DNA from: DASUPK01 sp963695675
GTDB lineage: Bacteria > Actinomycetota > Thermoleophilia > Solirubrobacterales > 70-9
NCBI GenBank assembly: GCA_963695675.1
Contig: CAVOGY010000007.1
Span: 248,001-312,000 of the forward strand
Direction: 5' to 3'
Length of the DNA stretch: 64,000 bases
Shown here: positions 8,618 to 16,254 of the stretch, one piece after another
Position numbering within the stretch: the first letter of the stretch is position 1
How the letters are laid out: each line of letters starts with the position of its first letter
Notes under the pieces: model-generated
What the model was told of the DNA's origin: nothing
The model's database searches: none
What the model saw: only the letters and a program-made list of their open reading frames with translations
Made by a program: the position numbers and the translations under genes

Positions 8618-9307
8618 CATCGATATCCGCTGCAGGGCAATCGCAGCCGCCGCCGCGACGTTCAGCGACTCGGCCCCTTCACGAAGCGGGATCGTCACGT
8701 GCGCGTCGCAGCGCTCGAGCGTCGCCGCGGGCAGCCCCTCGCGCTCGGCGCCGAGGCACACGGTCGCCATCCCGTCGAGAGCATCGAGCGGCTCGCCGCC
8801 ATGCGCGATCAGCGCAGCCCGCGGCTCTGGCGTTGCGTCGATCCCGCCGCGCAGCAGCGGCTCGGCGAACACGGCTCCCATACTGGCCCGCACGGCGTGC
8901 GGGCCGAAGGGGTCCGCGCAATCCGGGCCAAAGACCACCGAGCCGCCGACCAGGGCGTTCGCCGAGCGGATCACGCTGCCGACGTTCCCCGCGTCGGAGA
9001 CGCCGTGGAGATAGACGCAGGGGGCCTCGGCCTGATCGGCCCAGGCCTCTCGCCAGACGCCGATCGCGCGGGTCCCGGACGCGAGGGTCGAGAAGCGATC
9101 GAGGAGCACAGGCTCGACCTCGGTTCCGCCGAGACCCTCCCCGGCCGCGGTCAGCAGCTCGACGGGCTCGGCGCCCGCGGACCGCGCCGCGTCGAGCAGA
9201 TCCTCGCCCTCGCCGACGAAGAGACCCTCGCGCTCGCGGCTTCGCCGCCTGCCGAGGCGGCGGATCAGCTTGAGCTTCTCGTTGTGGGGGCTGGTGATCA
9301 TCGTCAT
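8558..9307 (-). CDS. TrmH/SpoU-family RNA 2'-O-methyltransferase
   Basis: 249 aa. An N-terminal substrate-binding segment (SPHNEKLKLIRRLGRRRSRE, GLFVGEGEDLLDAA) precedes the SPOUT knot domain: LHGVSDAGNVGSVIRSANA (SAM/active-site Asn-Arg), GAEREGLP and IPLREGAESLNVAAAAAI are diagnostic. It methylates rRNA or tRNA ribose; the exact target cannot be read from sequence. The gene sits between the rplT terminator and pheS, a common arrangement. Its last 20 or so residues (from CEGAPHMRG) are encoded by repeat copy 2 and lie beyond the conserved fold. The start could be ATG 9307 or 9301. Confidence 0.9.
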   Translation of the reverse strand: MTMITSPHNEKLKLIRRLGRRRSREREGLFVGEGEDLLDAARSAGAEPVELLTAAGEGLGGTEVEPVLLDRFSTLASGTRAIGVWREAWADQAEAPCVYLHGVSDAGNVGSVIRSANALVGGSVVFGPDCADPFGPHAVRASMGAVFAEPLLRGGIDATPEPRAALIAHGGEPLDALDGMATVCLGAEREGLPAATLERCDAHVTIPLREGAESLNVAAAAAIALQRISMCEGAPHMRGRSERSDPFHE

Positions 9308-9322
9308 AGGTGTCCTGAAATG

Positions 9323-9352
9323 AAAAAGGCGGCTCCGCTTCGCGGACCGCCC
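9323..9352 (-). terminator. Rho-independent terminator after rplT
   Basis: On the minus strand GGCGGTCCGC, loop GAA, GCGGAGCCGCC, then a run of five T. The near-perfect GC stem and U-tract lie 28 bases past the rplT stop, ending infC-rpmI-rplT before the methyltransferase gene. Confidence 0.85.
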
Positions 9353-9379
9353 GGGGAATCTGGCTCTGGCTGCCTCGAG

Positions 9380-9739
9380 CTAGGTGGCGGCAGCCTCCCG
9401 GGCGAGCTCGACAAATCGGCGGAATCCATCGGGGTCGTTGACGGCGATATCGGCGAGCACCTTGCGGTTCACCTCGACCCCGGCCTGGTCGAGGCCATGG
9501 ATCAGCTCCGAGTAGCTCATCCCCTCCCGCCGGGCCGCGGCGTTGATCCGCGTGATCCAGAGCCGGCGAAAGTCACGCTTGCGGTTGCGCCTGTCCCGAT
9601 ACGCGTAGGCGTCCGAGCGCATCAGCTGCTCGTTCGCGAGCCGGTAGCTCGAGTGCTTGCGCCCGTAGTAGCCCTTGGCGCGGTCGAGGACCTTCTTCTT
9701 GCGCCGCTTCCGGGCGACGGCGTTCGTCGCGCGCGGCAT
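9380..9739 (-). CDS. rplT: 50S ribosomal protein L20
   Basis: 119 aa, typical length. MPRATNAVARKRRKKK, RAKGYYGRKHSSYR, YAYRDRRNRKRDFRRLWI and the Asn-rich RINAAARREGMSYS match L20, a 23S rRNA-binding assembly protein. The ATG overlaps the rpmI stop by one base (TGATG). Third gene of infC-rpmI-rplT. Confidence 0.97.
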   Translation of the reverse strand: MPRATNAVARKRRKKKVLDRAKGYYGRKHSSYRLANEQLMRSDAYAYRDRRNRKRDFRRLWITRINAAARREGMSYSELIHGLDQAGVEVNRKVLADIAVNDPDGFRRFVELAREAAAT

Positions 9740-9942
9740 CAGCGACCACCGCCCGCGAGTAGCGTCTTGACCCGCTTGCGGTCCGCACGCGAGATCACCG
9801 AGGGCCGCCCGAGGCGCCGCTTCCGAGCGGCCGACTTCTTCTCGAGAATGTGGCTCGAGTTTGCGCGCCTGCCGCGCAGCTTGCCCGTGGCGGTCTTGCG
9901 GAACCGCTTCTTCGAGCCGGCGTGGGTCTTCATCTTCGGCAT
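9739..9942 (-). CDS. rpmI: 50S ribosomal protein L35
   Basis: 67 aa. MPKMKTHAGSKKRFRKTATGK is diagnostic for L35, a small basic large-subunit protein. It lies between infC and rplT in the standard order. A copy of the dispersed repeat sits in its upstream spacer at 9970-10004. Confidence 0.97.
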   Translation of the reverse strand: MPKMKTHAGSKKRFRKTATGKLRGRRANSSHILEKKSAARKRRLGRPSVISRADRKRVKTLLAGGGR

Positions 9943-9969
9943 CGGGCCGACTATTGAAGCAGAGATGCC

Positions 9970-10004
9970 AGGGTGCTCCGCAGGCGTAGCCGAGGAGCAA
10001 CCCG
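9970..10004 (+). repeat. Dispersed imperfect-palindrome repeat, copy 3
   Basis: AGGGTGCTCCGC, centre AGGCGTAGCC, then GAGGAGCAACCCGA. It sits in the 95-base spacer between infC and rpmI, on the strand opposite to the genes, and could form a hairpin in the operon mRNA. Confidence 0.6.
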
Positions 10005-10037
10005 ACTTGTGGTGGCGCAGTGCCGAGCGCGGTGCGG

Positions 10038-10613
10038 CTAGCTGGCCGCGGCCTGCTTTTCCTGCCCCGCCGTACGCGTCGGGGCGAGCAGCATGGTCAT
10101 GTTGCGGCCCTCCTGGAGGGGCTCCTGCTCCATCGTCGCCATGTCGGAGACGTCCTGGAGCAGGCGGTCGAGGAGGGCCCGGCCCCGCTCGGGGTGGCTT
10201 TGCTCGCGGCCGCGGAACATGATCGTCACCTTGACCTTGTCCTGGTTGCGCAGGAAGCGCTCGACGTGGCCGCGCTTGGTCTCGTAGTCGTGCTGGGCGA
10301 TCTTGGGCCGCAGCTTGATCTCCCGCACGTTCACCTGCTGCTGGTGCTTGCGCGCGGCCTTGGCCTTCTGCTCCTGCTCGTACTTGTACTTCGAGTAGTC
10401 GAGCACGCGGGCAACCGGCGGCTTCGAGTTGGCGGCGACCTCGACCAGGTCGAGGTCGCGCTCGCGCGCATACTCGAGGGCCTCGGGAGTCTTCACGATC
10501 CCCACCTGCTCCCCGGTCTCGTTGATCAGGCGCACCTCGGGGACCCGGATCCGCTCGTTGATCCGGGTCTGATCGCGCTCGGGCGGTCGGCGGTCGAAGC
10601 GGGAGACCGCCAC
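10038..10613 (-). CDS. infC: Translation initiation factor IF-3
   Basis: 191 aa. The N-terminal domain begins RINERIRVPEVRLINETGEQVGI; the C-terminal domain holds REIKLRPKIAQHDYETK and KVKVTIMFRGREQSHPE. It binds the 30S subunit and proofreads initiation. The start chosen is GTG at 10613, giving about 17 residues before the conserved block. The Shine-Dalgarno is weak, and a non-canonical internal start at the INERIR position, as known for infC elsewhere, is possible. The last 20 residues are an Ala/Gln/Lys tail. Confidence 0.93.
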   Translation of the reverse strand: MAVSRFDRRPPERDQTRINERIRVPEVRLINETGEQVGIVKTPEALEYARERDLDLVEVAANSKPPVARVLDYSKYKYEQEQKAKAARKHQQQVNVREIKLRPKIAQHDYETKRGHVERFLRNQDKVKVTIMFRGREQSHPERGRALLDRLLQDVSDMATMEQEPLQEGRNMTMLLAPTRTAGQEKQAAAS

Positions 10614-10682
10614 TAGCTGAGCATGAGGTAGATCTTCAAGCTGATGGGCGAGGGTGGTTCGGGTAGGCGGGCACGAGAGCGC

Positions 10683-10715
10683 TTAGACGCGCGGCGTGGT
10701 GTCGGTGCCCGGCAT
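10683..10715 (-). CDS. Candidate leaderless 10-codon leader ORF upstream of infC
   Basis: MPGTDTTPRV then TAA. The ATG lies 7 bases after a TATACT box, so transcription from that box would start at or one base before the ATG, giving a leaderless message of the kind common in actinobacteria. It lies in the 157-base gap between thrS and infC, 70 bases before infC. Three of ten codons are Thr. Coding status is inference from position only. Confidence 0.35.
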   Translation of the reverse strand: MPGTDTTPRV

Positions 10716-10722
10716 TGCGGGC

Positions 10723-10728
10723 AGTATA
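10723..10728 (-). promoter_or_regulatory. Candidate -10 box for infC-rpmI-rplT
   Basis: TATACT on the minus strand in the thrS-infC spacer. No convincing -35 hexamer is visible 16-19 bases upstream. The predicted start point falls at the short leader ORF. Confidence 0.45.
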
Positions 10729-10770
10729 GACACCCGCTCTGACTCCCAGGGCGCCTCGACGAATGAGCAG

Positions 10771-12720
10771 CTAATCGCCCACCTCCCCATGCATGCGTGC
10801 GGTCAGGCCGCTGACTTCCATCGCGCCCAGGTCGCCGTCGCCGTGGTGGCGCACGGAGACCGACCCGGACTCGATCTCCTTGTCGCCCACGACCAGCATG
10901 TAGGGCGCCTTCGAAAGCTCGGCGTCGCGGATCTTGCGGCCGACGGACTCCGTGCGATCGTCGACTCGCACCCGGAAGCCGCTCGCCCGCAGCTCGCGGG
11001 CGATCTCGCCCGCGCGCTCGTTGTGGCGGTCGGCCACGGGTAGGACAACCGCCTGGACCGGTGCCAGCCACAGGGGGAAGCGACCGCCGTAGTGCTCGAT
11101 CAGGATCCCCGCGAACCGCTCCATCGAGCCGAGAAGAGCGCGGTGGATCATCACCGGACGATGCTCGGCGTTGTCGGCGCCCGTGTAGGTGAGCTCGAAG
11201 CGCTCCGGCATCTGGAAGTCGAGCTGACAGGTCCCACACTGCCAGGAGCGACCGAGGGCGTCGGTGATGTGGAAGTCGATCTTCGGGCCGTAGAAGGTGC
11301 CCTCCCCGGGGCTCACGTCGTAGGACCGGCCCTGCCGCTCGAGCGCCTCGCGCAGCGCCTCCTCGGCCCGATGCCACTGCTCGTCGGTGCCGATCGACTT
11401 CTCCGGCCGGGTCGAGAGCTCGACCCGGACCTCGTCGAAGCCGAAGCGCTCGTAGAGCTCGTCGATGGCGGTGCAGATCGAGTCGACCTCGTCGGTGACC
11501 TGGTCGAGCGTGCAGAAGACGTGCGCGTCGTCCTGGGTGAAGGCCCGGACCCGAAGCAGGCCGTGGAGCACCCCCTCGCGCTCGTAGCGCGAGACGAGGC
11601 CGAACTCTGCGAGGCGCAAGGGCAGCTCGCGGTATGAGTGACGGCTCGAGGCGAAGACCAGGCAGGCGCCCGGGCAGTTCATCGGCTTGAGCGCGTACTG
11701 GCGCTCCTCGCCCGAGCCCTCCCGCTCGGAGGGGGCGGTGAAGAACATGTTCTCCTTGTAGTTGTCCCAGTGGCCTGAGCGGTGCCAGAGCTCGACGTCG
11801 AGCACCTGCGGGGTCTTGATCTCCTCGTAGTGCCGCGCGTCGAGCTGCTTGCGCACCTCGGCCTCGATCAGCCTCAGCAGCACGGTGCCCTGGGGCAGCC
11901 AGAAGGGCATCCCCGGCGCCTCCGGGAGGAACTCGAAGAGGTCGAGCTGCGGGCCGAGCTTGCGGTGGTCGCGCTCGCGGGCCTGGCTGAGCCGCTCGAG
12001 GTGCTCCTCGAGGTCCTTCGTGTTCAGGAAGGCCGTGCCGTAGACACGAGTCAGCATCTGCCGGGTCTCGTCGCCGCGCCAGTATGCGCCCGCCAGCGAG
12101 GTCAGCTTGAAGGCGCCGATCCTGCCGGTCGACGGCCCGTGCGGCCCGCGGCAAAGGTCCTCGAAGGGGCCGTTGCGATAGAGCGAGACCGTCTTCGCCC
12201 CCTCGTCGCGCACCAGATCCTCGATCAGCTCGACCTTGTAGTCCTGGCCTTCCTTGCGGAAGAGCTCGATCGCCTCCTCGGCGGGCAGCTCGCGCCGCTC
12301 GAAGGGCTCGTCGGCCTTGACGTGCTCGGCCATCCGCTCCTCGATCCGCGCCAGGTCCTCCTCGCCGGGACTGCCGTCGGGGAACTCGATGTCGTAGTAG
12401 AAGCCGTCGGCGATCGGCGGGCCGATCGAGATCTTGGCCCTCGGCCACAGATCGAGGACCGACTCGGCGAGGACGTGCGCCGCGTCGTGACGGATCAGCT
12501 CGAGGGCCTCGGGGCTGCGGTCGGTGACGATCTCGATGGACTCGCCGCCCGCCAAGGGCACGGAGAGGTCGTGCAGCTCTCCATCGACCTTCACCGCGAG
12601 TGCGGCCTTCGCCAAACCGGAGCCGATCGCCGCGGCGGCGTCCGCCCCGGTCGCGCCGTCTTCCAGCTCCAGGGTGGAGCCGTCGGGGAGCTCGACCTGG
12701 ATCTTCTCTGCGGTGGCCAT
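10771..12720 (-). CDS. thrS: Threonyl-tRNA synthetase
   Basis: 649 aa, full length. Order: TGS domain (about 1-60), the second additional editing domain with HDAAH near residue 78, the class II catalytic core with zinc ligands in MNCPGACLVF and later His residues (DDAHVFC, IHRALLGSMER), and an anticodon-binding domain (VLPVADRHNERA). It charges tRNA-Thr and clears Ser-tRNA-Thr. The start is the ATG with MATAEKIQVELPDG. A longer minus-strand frame across this region is antisense noise. Confidence 0.97.
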   Translation of the reverse strand: MATAEKIQVELPDGSTLELEDGATGADAAAAIGSGLAKAALAVKVDGELHDLSVPLAGGESIEIVTDRSPEALELIRHDAAHVLAESVLDLWPRAKISIGPPIADGFYYDIEFPDGSPGEEDLARIEERMAEHVKADEPFERRELPAEEAIELFRKEGQDYKVELIEDLVRDEGAKTVSLYRNGPFEDLCRGPHGPSTGRIGAFKLTSLAGAYWRGDETRQMLTRVYGTAFLNTKDLEEHLERLSQARERDHRKLGPQLDLFEFLPEAPGMPFWLPQGTVLLRLIEAEVRKQLDARHYEEIKTPQVLDVELWHRSGHWDNYKENMFFTAPSEREGSGEERQYALKPMNCPGACLVFASSRHSYRELPLRLAEFGLVSRYEREGVLHGLLRVRAFTQDDAHVFCTLDQVTDEVDSICTAIDELYERFGFDEVRVELSTRPEKSIGTDEQWHRAEEALREALERQGRSYDVSPGEGTFYGPKIDFHITDALGRSWQCGTCQLDFQMPERFELTYTGADNAEHRPVMIHRALLGSMERFAGILIEHYGGRFPLWLAPVQAVVLPVADRHNERAGEIARELRASGFRVRVDDRTESVGRKIRDAELSKAPYMLVVGDKEIESGSVSVRHHGDGDLGAMEVSGLTARMHGEVGD

Positions 12721-12818
12721 CGCGGCTGATGCTAGTGACAGGTCCGACGCCGACGGGGTTGACTACGGTCGCCGATCGCCATAGCGTGAGCAGGAGATCG
12801 TGTTCGAGGGGAGGATCG

Positions 12819-13394
12819 ATGAATAGGTATCTCGTCTGGCCGGTCGCGCTGTTTGTCTTGCTGCTCGCCGCGCCGTCCTCGTTTGCGAGCGTGGGCAAGC
12901 AGTCGTACGAGGGTCCGGTGGCCAGCGAGGGGGTGGACGGGCGCGCGCCGACCATGCGGCTAAAGGTCGACTTCAAGAAGGTCCATCACAAACGCGGAGC
13001 GCCCAAGAGCCTGATCCTCTTCGCCCAACGGGCGGTCGCGGTTTATTGCTCGAACGGACAGAAGACCTATGCCGGGCCAGGCACGGAGCTCGACGGCGGT
13101 CCGGGCGTCTTCGATGAACTGGGGGACACCGGACAGAGGATCAGGAAGGGCAAGTTCTCGGTCAGCGGCCTCAGTGCAGACGAAGGCGACACCCAGACGA
13201 TCACCGGCCACGTATCCAAGAAGGGAAACGCCACCGGCACGATCCGCATCGTCTCCTTCAATCCCTTCTACGGCCAGTGTGATTCCGGAGTGGTGAGCTG
13301 GACCGCCTCGCCGGTGGGGGTGTTCTCACCGCCGGCGCAGCCCCCCTGCGCCTTCCAGGGGACCTGCCCGCGCTCCGCCCGCGGCGGTGGCTAG
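12819..13394 (+). CDS. Secreted protein of unknown function
   Basis: 191 aa. The ATG follows a strong Shine-Dalgarno (GAGGGGAGGA). A signal peptide is clear (MNRYLVWPVALFVLLLAA, cleavage near SSFAS). The mature part has alternating hydrophobic beta-strand patterning, KKGNATGTIRIVSF, and Cys residues in VYCSNG, GQCDSG and QPPCAFQGTCP that could form disulfides. The C-terminus is short and basic. It has the look of small secreted beta-sandwich proteins frequent in Thermoleophilia. I do not recognise a named family. Confidence 0.75.
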   Translation: MNRYLVWPVALFVLLLAAPSSFASVGKQSYEGPVASEGVDGRAPTMRLKVDFKKVHHKRGAPKSLILFAQRAVAVYCSNGQKTYAGPGTELDGGPGVFDELGDTGQRIRKGKFSVSGLSADEGDTQTITGHVSKKGNATGTIRIVSFNPFYGQCDSGVVSWTASPVGVFSPPAQPPCAFQGTCPRSARGGG

Positions 13395-13997
13395 CCGCTG
13401 TAGTCGAACGTCGAGCCGTACCCACAGACGCCGCGGTAGCTGAAGGCGAGCGGGCCATCCTCGACGACCAGCTCGTCAGCGACCAGCTCCTCGCCGCTGC
13501 GCTCGTGTCCCGGGATCACGCAGGTGACCGTCTCCGGCCCCTGGTACCGGTCGCGGATTCGGACGCTGACTTGATCGCGGATCCGTAGGAGCTGACGGCG
13601 GCGAGTGTGTTCGACGTCGATCTCGACCGGGCGGACCGCGACGAGCTCGCTCGCCTTCCACGCCCACGGGAAAGTGTGTCTCCGCGTCCCCGCCGAGACT
13701 GCCGGTGAAGATCGCCTCGAGCGCGTCGTGCTGTTCGGCGGTCGACCTCGCATCGAGGTACAGGATCCAGGTCCACGGCGAGCCCTCCTCGTCGTCGCTG
13801 TAGGTCAACGCCAGCGCGACCGGCTGCCCGCCTAGATCGACCCCGTCCGCGGCCCCCTCATCGATCAACCAGGAGAGGACGCCCATGCAGACGCCGTGCG
13901 TTGAGCGGCCGCCCGCGACGCCGTCGATCCGGCGGCAGGGGCAGATCGGGTCGCAGCTGCATGACTCGAAGTAGCTGCCGCGAATCCGCCAGCTCAT
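13391..13997 (-). pseudogene. DUF1326 protein, interrupted by one frameshift
   Basis: The N-terminal half reads MSWRIRGSYFESCSCDPICPCR, the Cys-rich start of DUF1326 proteins; the C-terminal half (WAWKASELVAVRPVEID to FDYSG) continues in another frame. One extra base near 13667-13670 (TTTCCCG then TGG) explains the break; removing it gives 201 codons, normal for the family. CCC-G can be a +1 slip site, but given similar breaks next door a sequence error or recent mutation is more likely. Function unknown; a metal-binding role is guessed from the Cys cluster. Confidence 0.75.
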
Positions 13998-14018
13998 CTC
14001 TCCGTCCCCATGACCAGA

Positions 14019-14091
14019 TGGGCGCAACTGGGCTCGAACCAGTGACCTCCAGCTTGTCGAGCTGGCGCTCTCCCAACTGAGCTATGCGCCC
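14019..14091 (-). tRNA. tRNA-Val (GAC)
   Basis: Minus-strand cloverleaf: acceptor GGGCGCA paired with TGCGCCC, D arm GCTC/GAGC, anticodon stem CCAGC/GCTGG with loop TCGACAA (anticodon GAC), T arm ACTGG-TTCGAGC-CCAGT, discriminator A. No encoded CCA. Confidence 0.95.
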
Positions 14092-14133
14092 GGGGTCGAG
14101 AACGGTAGCAGCGGCCCTGCCGGCCGCCAAGAG

Positions 14134-15145
14134 CTAGGCGACCGGGGCCGTCGGCGCGTGGATCTCGTGATGCGGGTGCTCCATCAAGCCCTTGGCGCGG
14201 GTGGTGATCTTGAAGGTCTCGAGGGTGTCGTACCTCGGCTGCCAGTCCGCCGTCGACTTGAGCTTCTCGGTCGAGACGACCCACGGATAGCGGACGAAGT
14301 CGAGGTTGCCCGCCGGGCGCCTCGGTCCGGGGGACGTGCAACTTCCAGAGCGCATTGTTGAGGCGCTTCATGTTCTTCAGTGAGATGTTGCGCGTCTTCT
14401 TGCCCGACCATCTCGGCGGCGCGACCCCAGGTGAGCAGGCCGTCGCCGGCGAGGTTGAAGGCGCCGCGCGTGCTTGCCGTCGAGCAGCGCGATCAGCGCC
14501 GAGACGACGTCGTCCTCGTGGACCAGCTGGAACTCCTCGTCGACACCGTCGAGCAGCGGGACGAAGGGGTTGTTCTGGAAGGCGCGGACGATGTAGTTGT
14601 CGACGCTCGGCCCGAAGACGATCGACGGCCGGACGATCGTCATCACCGCGTCGGGGTTCTCGAGGGCCCAGAGCTGGGCGATGCGATCCGAGTCGGCCTT
14701 GTGCTTGCGCGTAGGAGAAGTCGGGGGCGCCGCGCACCGGCCAGTCCTCGGCGATCGGCTTCGGATTGTCCGGGAAATGCGCCGTAGGCCGTCGCCGACG
14801 AGGTCTGGATCGACCTGCTTGACGCCGGCGTCCGCGGCGGCCTGCAGAACCGCCTGGCGTGCCGTTGACGTCGATGTCGTACATCTTCGCCTCGTCGCGG
14901 ATCGGGTTGAGCACGAAGGCGAAGTGGAGGAGCGCGTCGATCTCGTGCCGCTCGAGGAGCTCCTGCATCTGCCGGCGGTCGCGGATGTCGGCCCTGACGA
15001 ACTCCGTCTTCGGCCAGGCGCGAGGCGGCGGGCGGAGGTCGACGTCGATGATCTTCTCGGTCTCCTCGCGCCCCGAGAGCTCGTCCGTGAGCCGTCCGCC
15101 GATGTACCCGGAGCCCCCTGTGATCAGGTAGCGCACGAGCCGCAT
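14134..15145 (-). pseudogene. NAD-dependent epimerase/dehydratase, seven frameshifts
   Basis: An SDR-type nucleotide-sugar epimerase. It begins RYLITGGSGYIGGRL (NAD-binding glycine motif) and later shows VRADIRD, TSSATAYG, FSYA, VRPSIVFG, and the C-terminal WQPRYDTLETF. These pieces alternate among the three frames. Seven single-base insertions reconcile them, leaving 1005 nt (334 aa), the expected family length, with no internal stop once corrected. The pattern (only +1 events, conserved codons between) argues for sequence errors or very recent damage over old decay. Substrate unknown. Confidence 0.8.
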
Positions 15146-15201
15146 CCTATCCTGGCCGGGCGGCCAGCGTCTGCGAGCGATCGCTCACCATCCGCCGGTT
15201 A

Positions 15202-15241
15202 CGGGAAACCCACACGATTGCGCGGGAAATCCGCACAGTTC
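15202..15241. promoter_or_regulatory. Direct repeat with 21-bp period, operator-like
   Basis: CGGGAAACCCACACGATTG at 15202-15220 and CGGGAAATCCGCACAGTTC at 15223-15241. The two units share CGGGAAAYCCRCAC and are spaced exactly two helical turns, as expected for cooperative binding of a regulator on one DNA face. They lie 45 bases upstream of a TAGTGT -10-like box (15286-15291) and of the structured region at 15298-15433. Confidence 0.45.
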
Positions 15242-15297
15242 TGCGACATCGCGCGAGAGACGCAACCTTCCGAAGGAGGGCGTGTTAGTGTCTCTTG

Positions 15298-15433
15298 ACA
15301 AGGCTCAAGTTCAGTCGTTCCCGCGTCCAAGACTTGAGCCACGAGACTTGAAGGACCGACGGGCCGGCGAACGGGACTTTCGCCGGCGGCACGTCCTTTC
15401 GGAAATAAAGGGCCCCTTCACCGGGGCCCTTTT
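15298..15433 (+). ncRNA. Candidate structured small RNA or leader ending in a terminator
   Basis: The 355-base gap before the 15502 gene holds ordered structure: a 9-bp stem GGCTCAAGT (15302-15310) with ACTTGAGCC (15332-15340); a compound arm GAAGGAC...GTCCTTTC enclosing GCCGGCGAA/TTCGCCGGC (about 15350-15400); then an intrinsic terminator. A TAGTGT box lies 7 bases before the proposed 5' end. This looks like a 130-nt independent RNA or a terminator-controlled leader. It matches no riboswitch or RNA class I can name (checked by eye against SRP, 6S, TPP, SAM, c-di-GMP and c-di-AMP types). Confidence 0.5.
15407..15433 (+). terminator. Strong intrinsic terminator
   Basis: AAAGGGCCCC (15407-15416), loop TTCACC, GGGGCCCTTT (15423-15432) with T-run. 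A ten-base-pair stem with A- and T-tracts, able to act in both directions. Confidence 0.85.
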
Positions 15434-15501
15434 CCGTGCTCGGGGCTGACTGCCCCCGAGTGCTGGAAAGCAAACGGACGGAGCGATACGGTCGGCGGGC
15501 G

Positions 15502-16254
15502 ATGGATCGCCCCCGCGTGCTGCTGGTGCCCACCCTGACCGAGGTCGAGTGGAAGATCAGGCCGCTGATCGAGGAGTGGGCCGAGGTCGCCTCGTTCGAC
15601 GCGCCGGGCGTCGGCGACGAGCCGGCCACCGTCCTGACGGCCGAGGCGATCGTGGCTCGAGGCGTCGCCGAGATCGAGCGGCGGGGCTGGGAGCGCTGCG
15701 TGATCGTCGGCGACGAGGTCGGTGCGGCGCAGGCCGCCCACGTCGCCGGGGCCAGACCGGCGGCCACTCGCGCTCTCGTTCTCGGTCATGCCACGCTCAC
15801 CTTCGGCCGCGATGGACCGCGGCGCCCCCTGAACGGAGAGCTCTTCGACGCGCTCGTCCAGCTGGCGCACACCGACTACCGGAGCTACGTCCGCGCACTC
15901 TGTCAGCTCACCCAGCATGCATACGACGACGAGCTGGCCGACCGGTACATGGAGCGCGTCCCGCGGGAGGTGGCCCTCGGCTACCTCGAGCATCTCCTGC
16001 CGCGCATGGAGGCCGAGCGGCTGGAGCCGATCCTCAGATCGCTGGGCGTACCGATGCTGTTGGTGGAGCACCGGGGCTGCCTGGGCTGGACGGCGGAGGG
16101 CTTCGAAGACGCGGTGGCGGCCTTCCCCGAGGCCACCAGCGGCTCCGTCGAGATCAAGGCGAGCTGCGATCCCCGGTTCGCCGAGCTCATCCGCGAGTTC
16201 TGTGAGGCGCTGTCCGAGCCCAGCGGCGCTCCCGCCGCCGAGCAGGCCTCCTAA
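15502..16254 (+). CDS. Alpha/beta-hydrolase-fold protein lacking a serine nucleophile
   Basis: 250 aa. It has the order of an alpha/beta hydrolase: an early strand PRVLLVPTL, DAPGVGDE, and a nucleophile-elbow position VIVGDEVGAAQA followed by RALVLGHATL, a helical cap region (about 110-170), and a late strand PMLLVEHRGCLGWT. At the elbow the G-x-Ser-x-G motif reads G-D-E-V-G, with Glu where Ser/Asp/Cys should be. The start is the ATG 7 bases after GGACGGAG. It may be a non-catalytic homologue or use a different chemistry. It overlaps the NfeD-like gene by 4 bases at the 3' end (convergent). Confidence 0.65.
   Translation: MDRPRVLLVPTLTEVEWKIRPLIEEWAEVASFDAPGVGDEPATVLTAEAIVARGVAEIERRGWERCVIVGDEVGAAQAAHVAGARPAATRALVLGHATLTFGRDGPRRPLNGELFDALVQLAHTDYRSYVRALCQLTQHAYDDELADRYMERVPREVALGYLEHLLPRMEAERLEPILRSLGVPMLLVEHRGCLGWTAEGFEDAVAAFPEATSGSVEIKASCDPRFAELIREFCEALSEPSGAPAAEQAS

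Noticed and set aside
10613..12976. A 787-codon minus-strand frame over thrS
   Set aside because: It is out of frame with the well-conserved thrS and is Arg/Pro/Ala-rich noise typical of high-GC DNA.
13660..13680. Programmed +1 frameshift in DUF1326
   Set aside because: CCC-G can slip, but seven similar events in the next gene make sequence error or mutation more likely.
15298..15433. SRP RNA, 6S RNA or tmRNA
   Set aside because: It lacks the GGAAGCAGC tetraloop region of SRP RNA, the large bubble of 6S and the tRNA-like ends of tmRNA.
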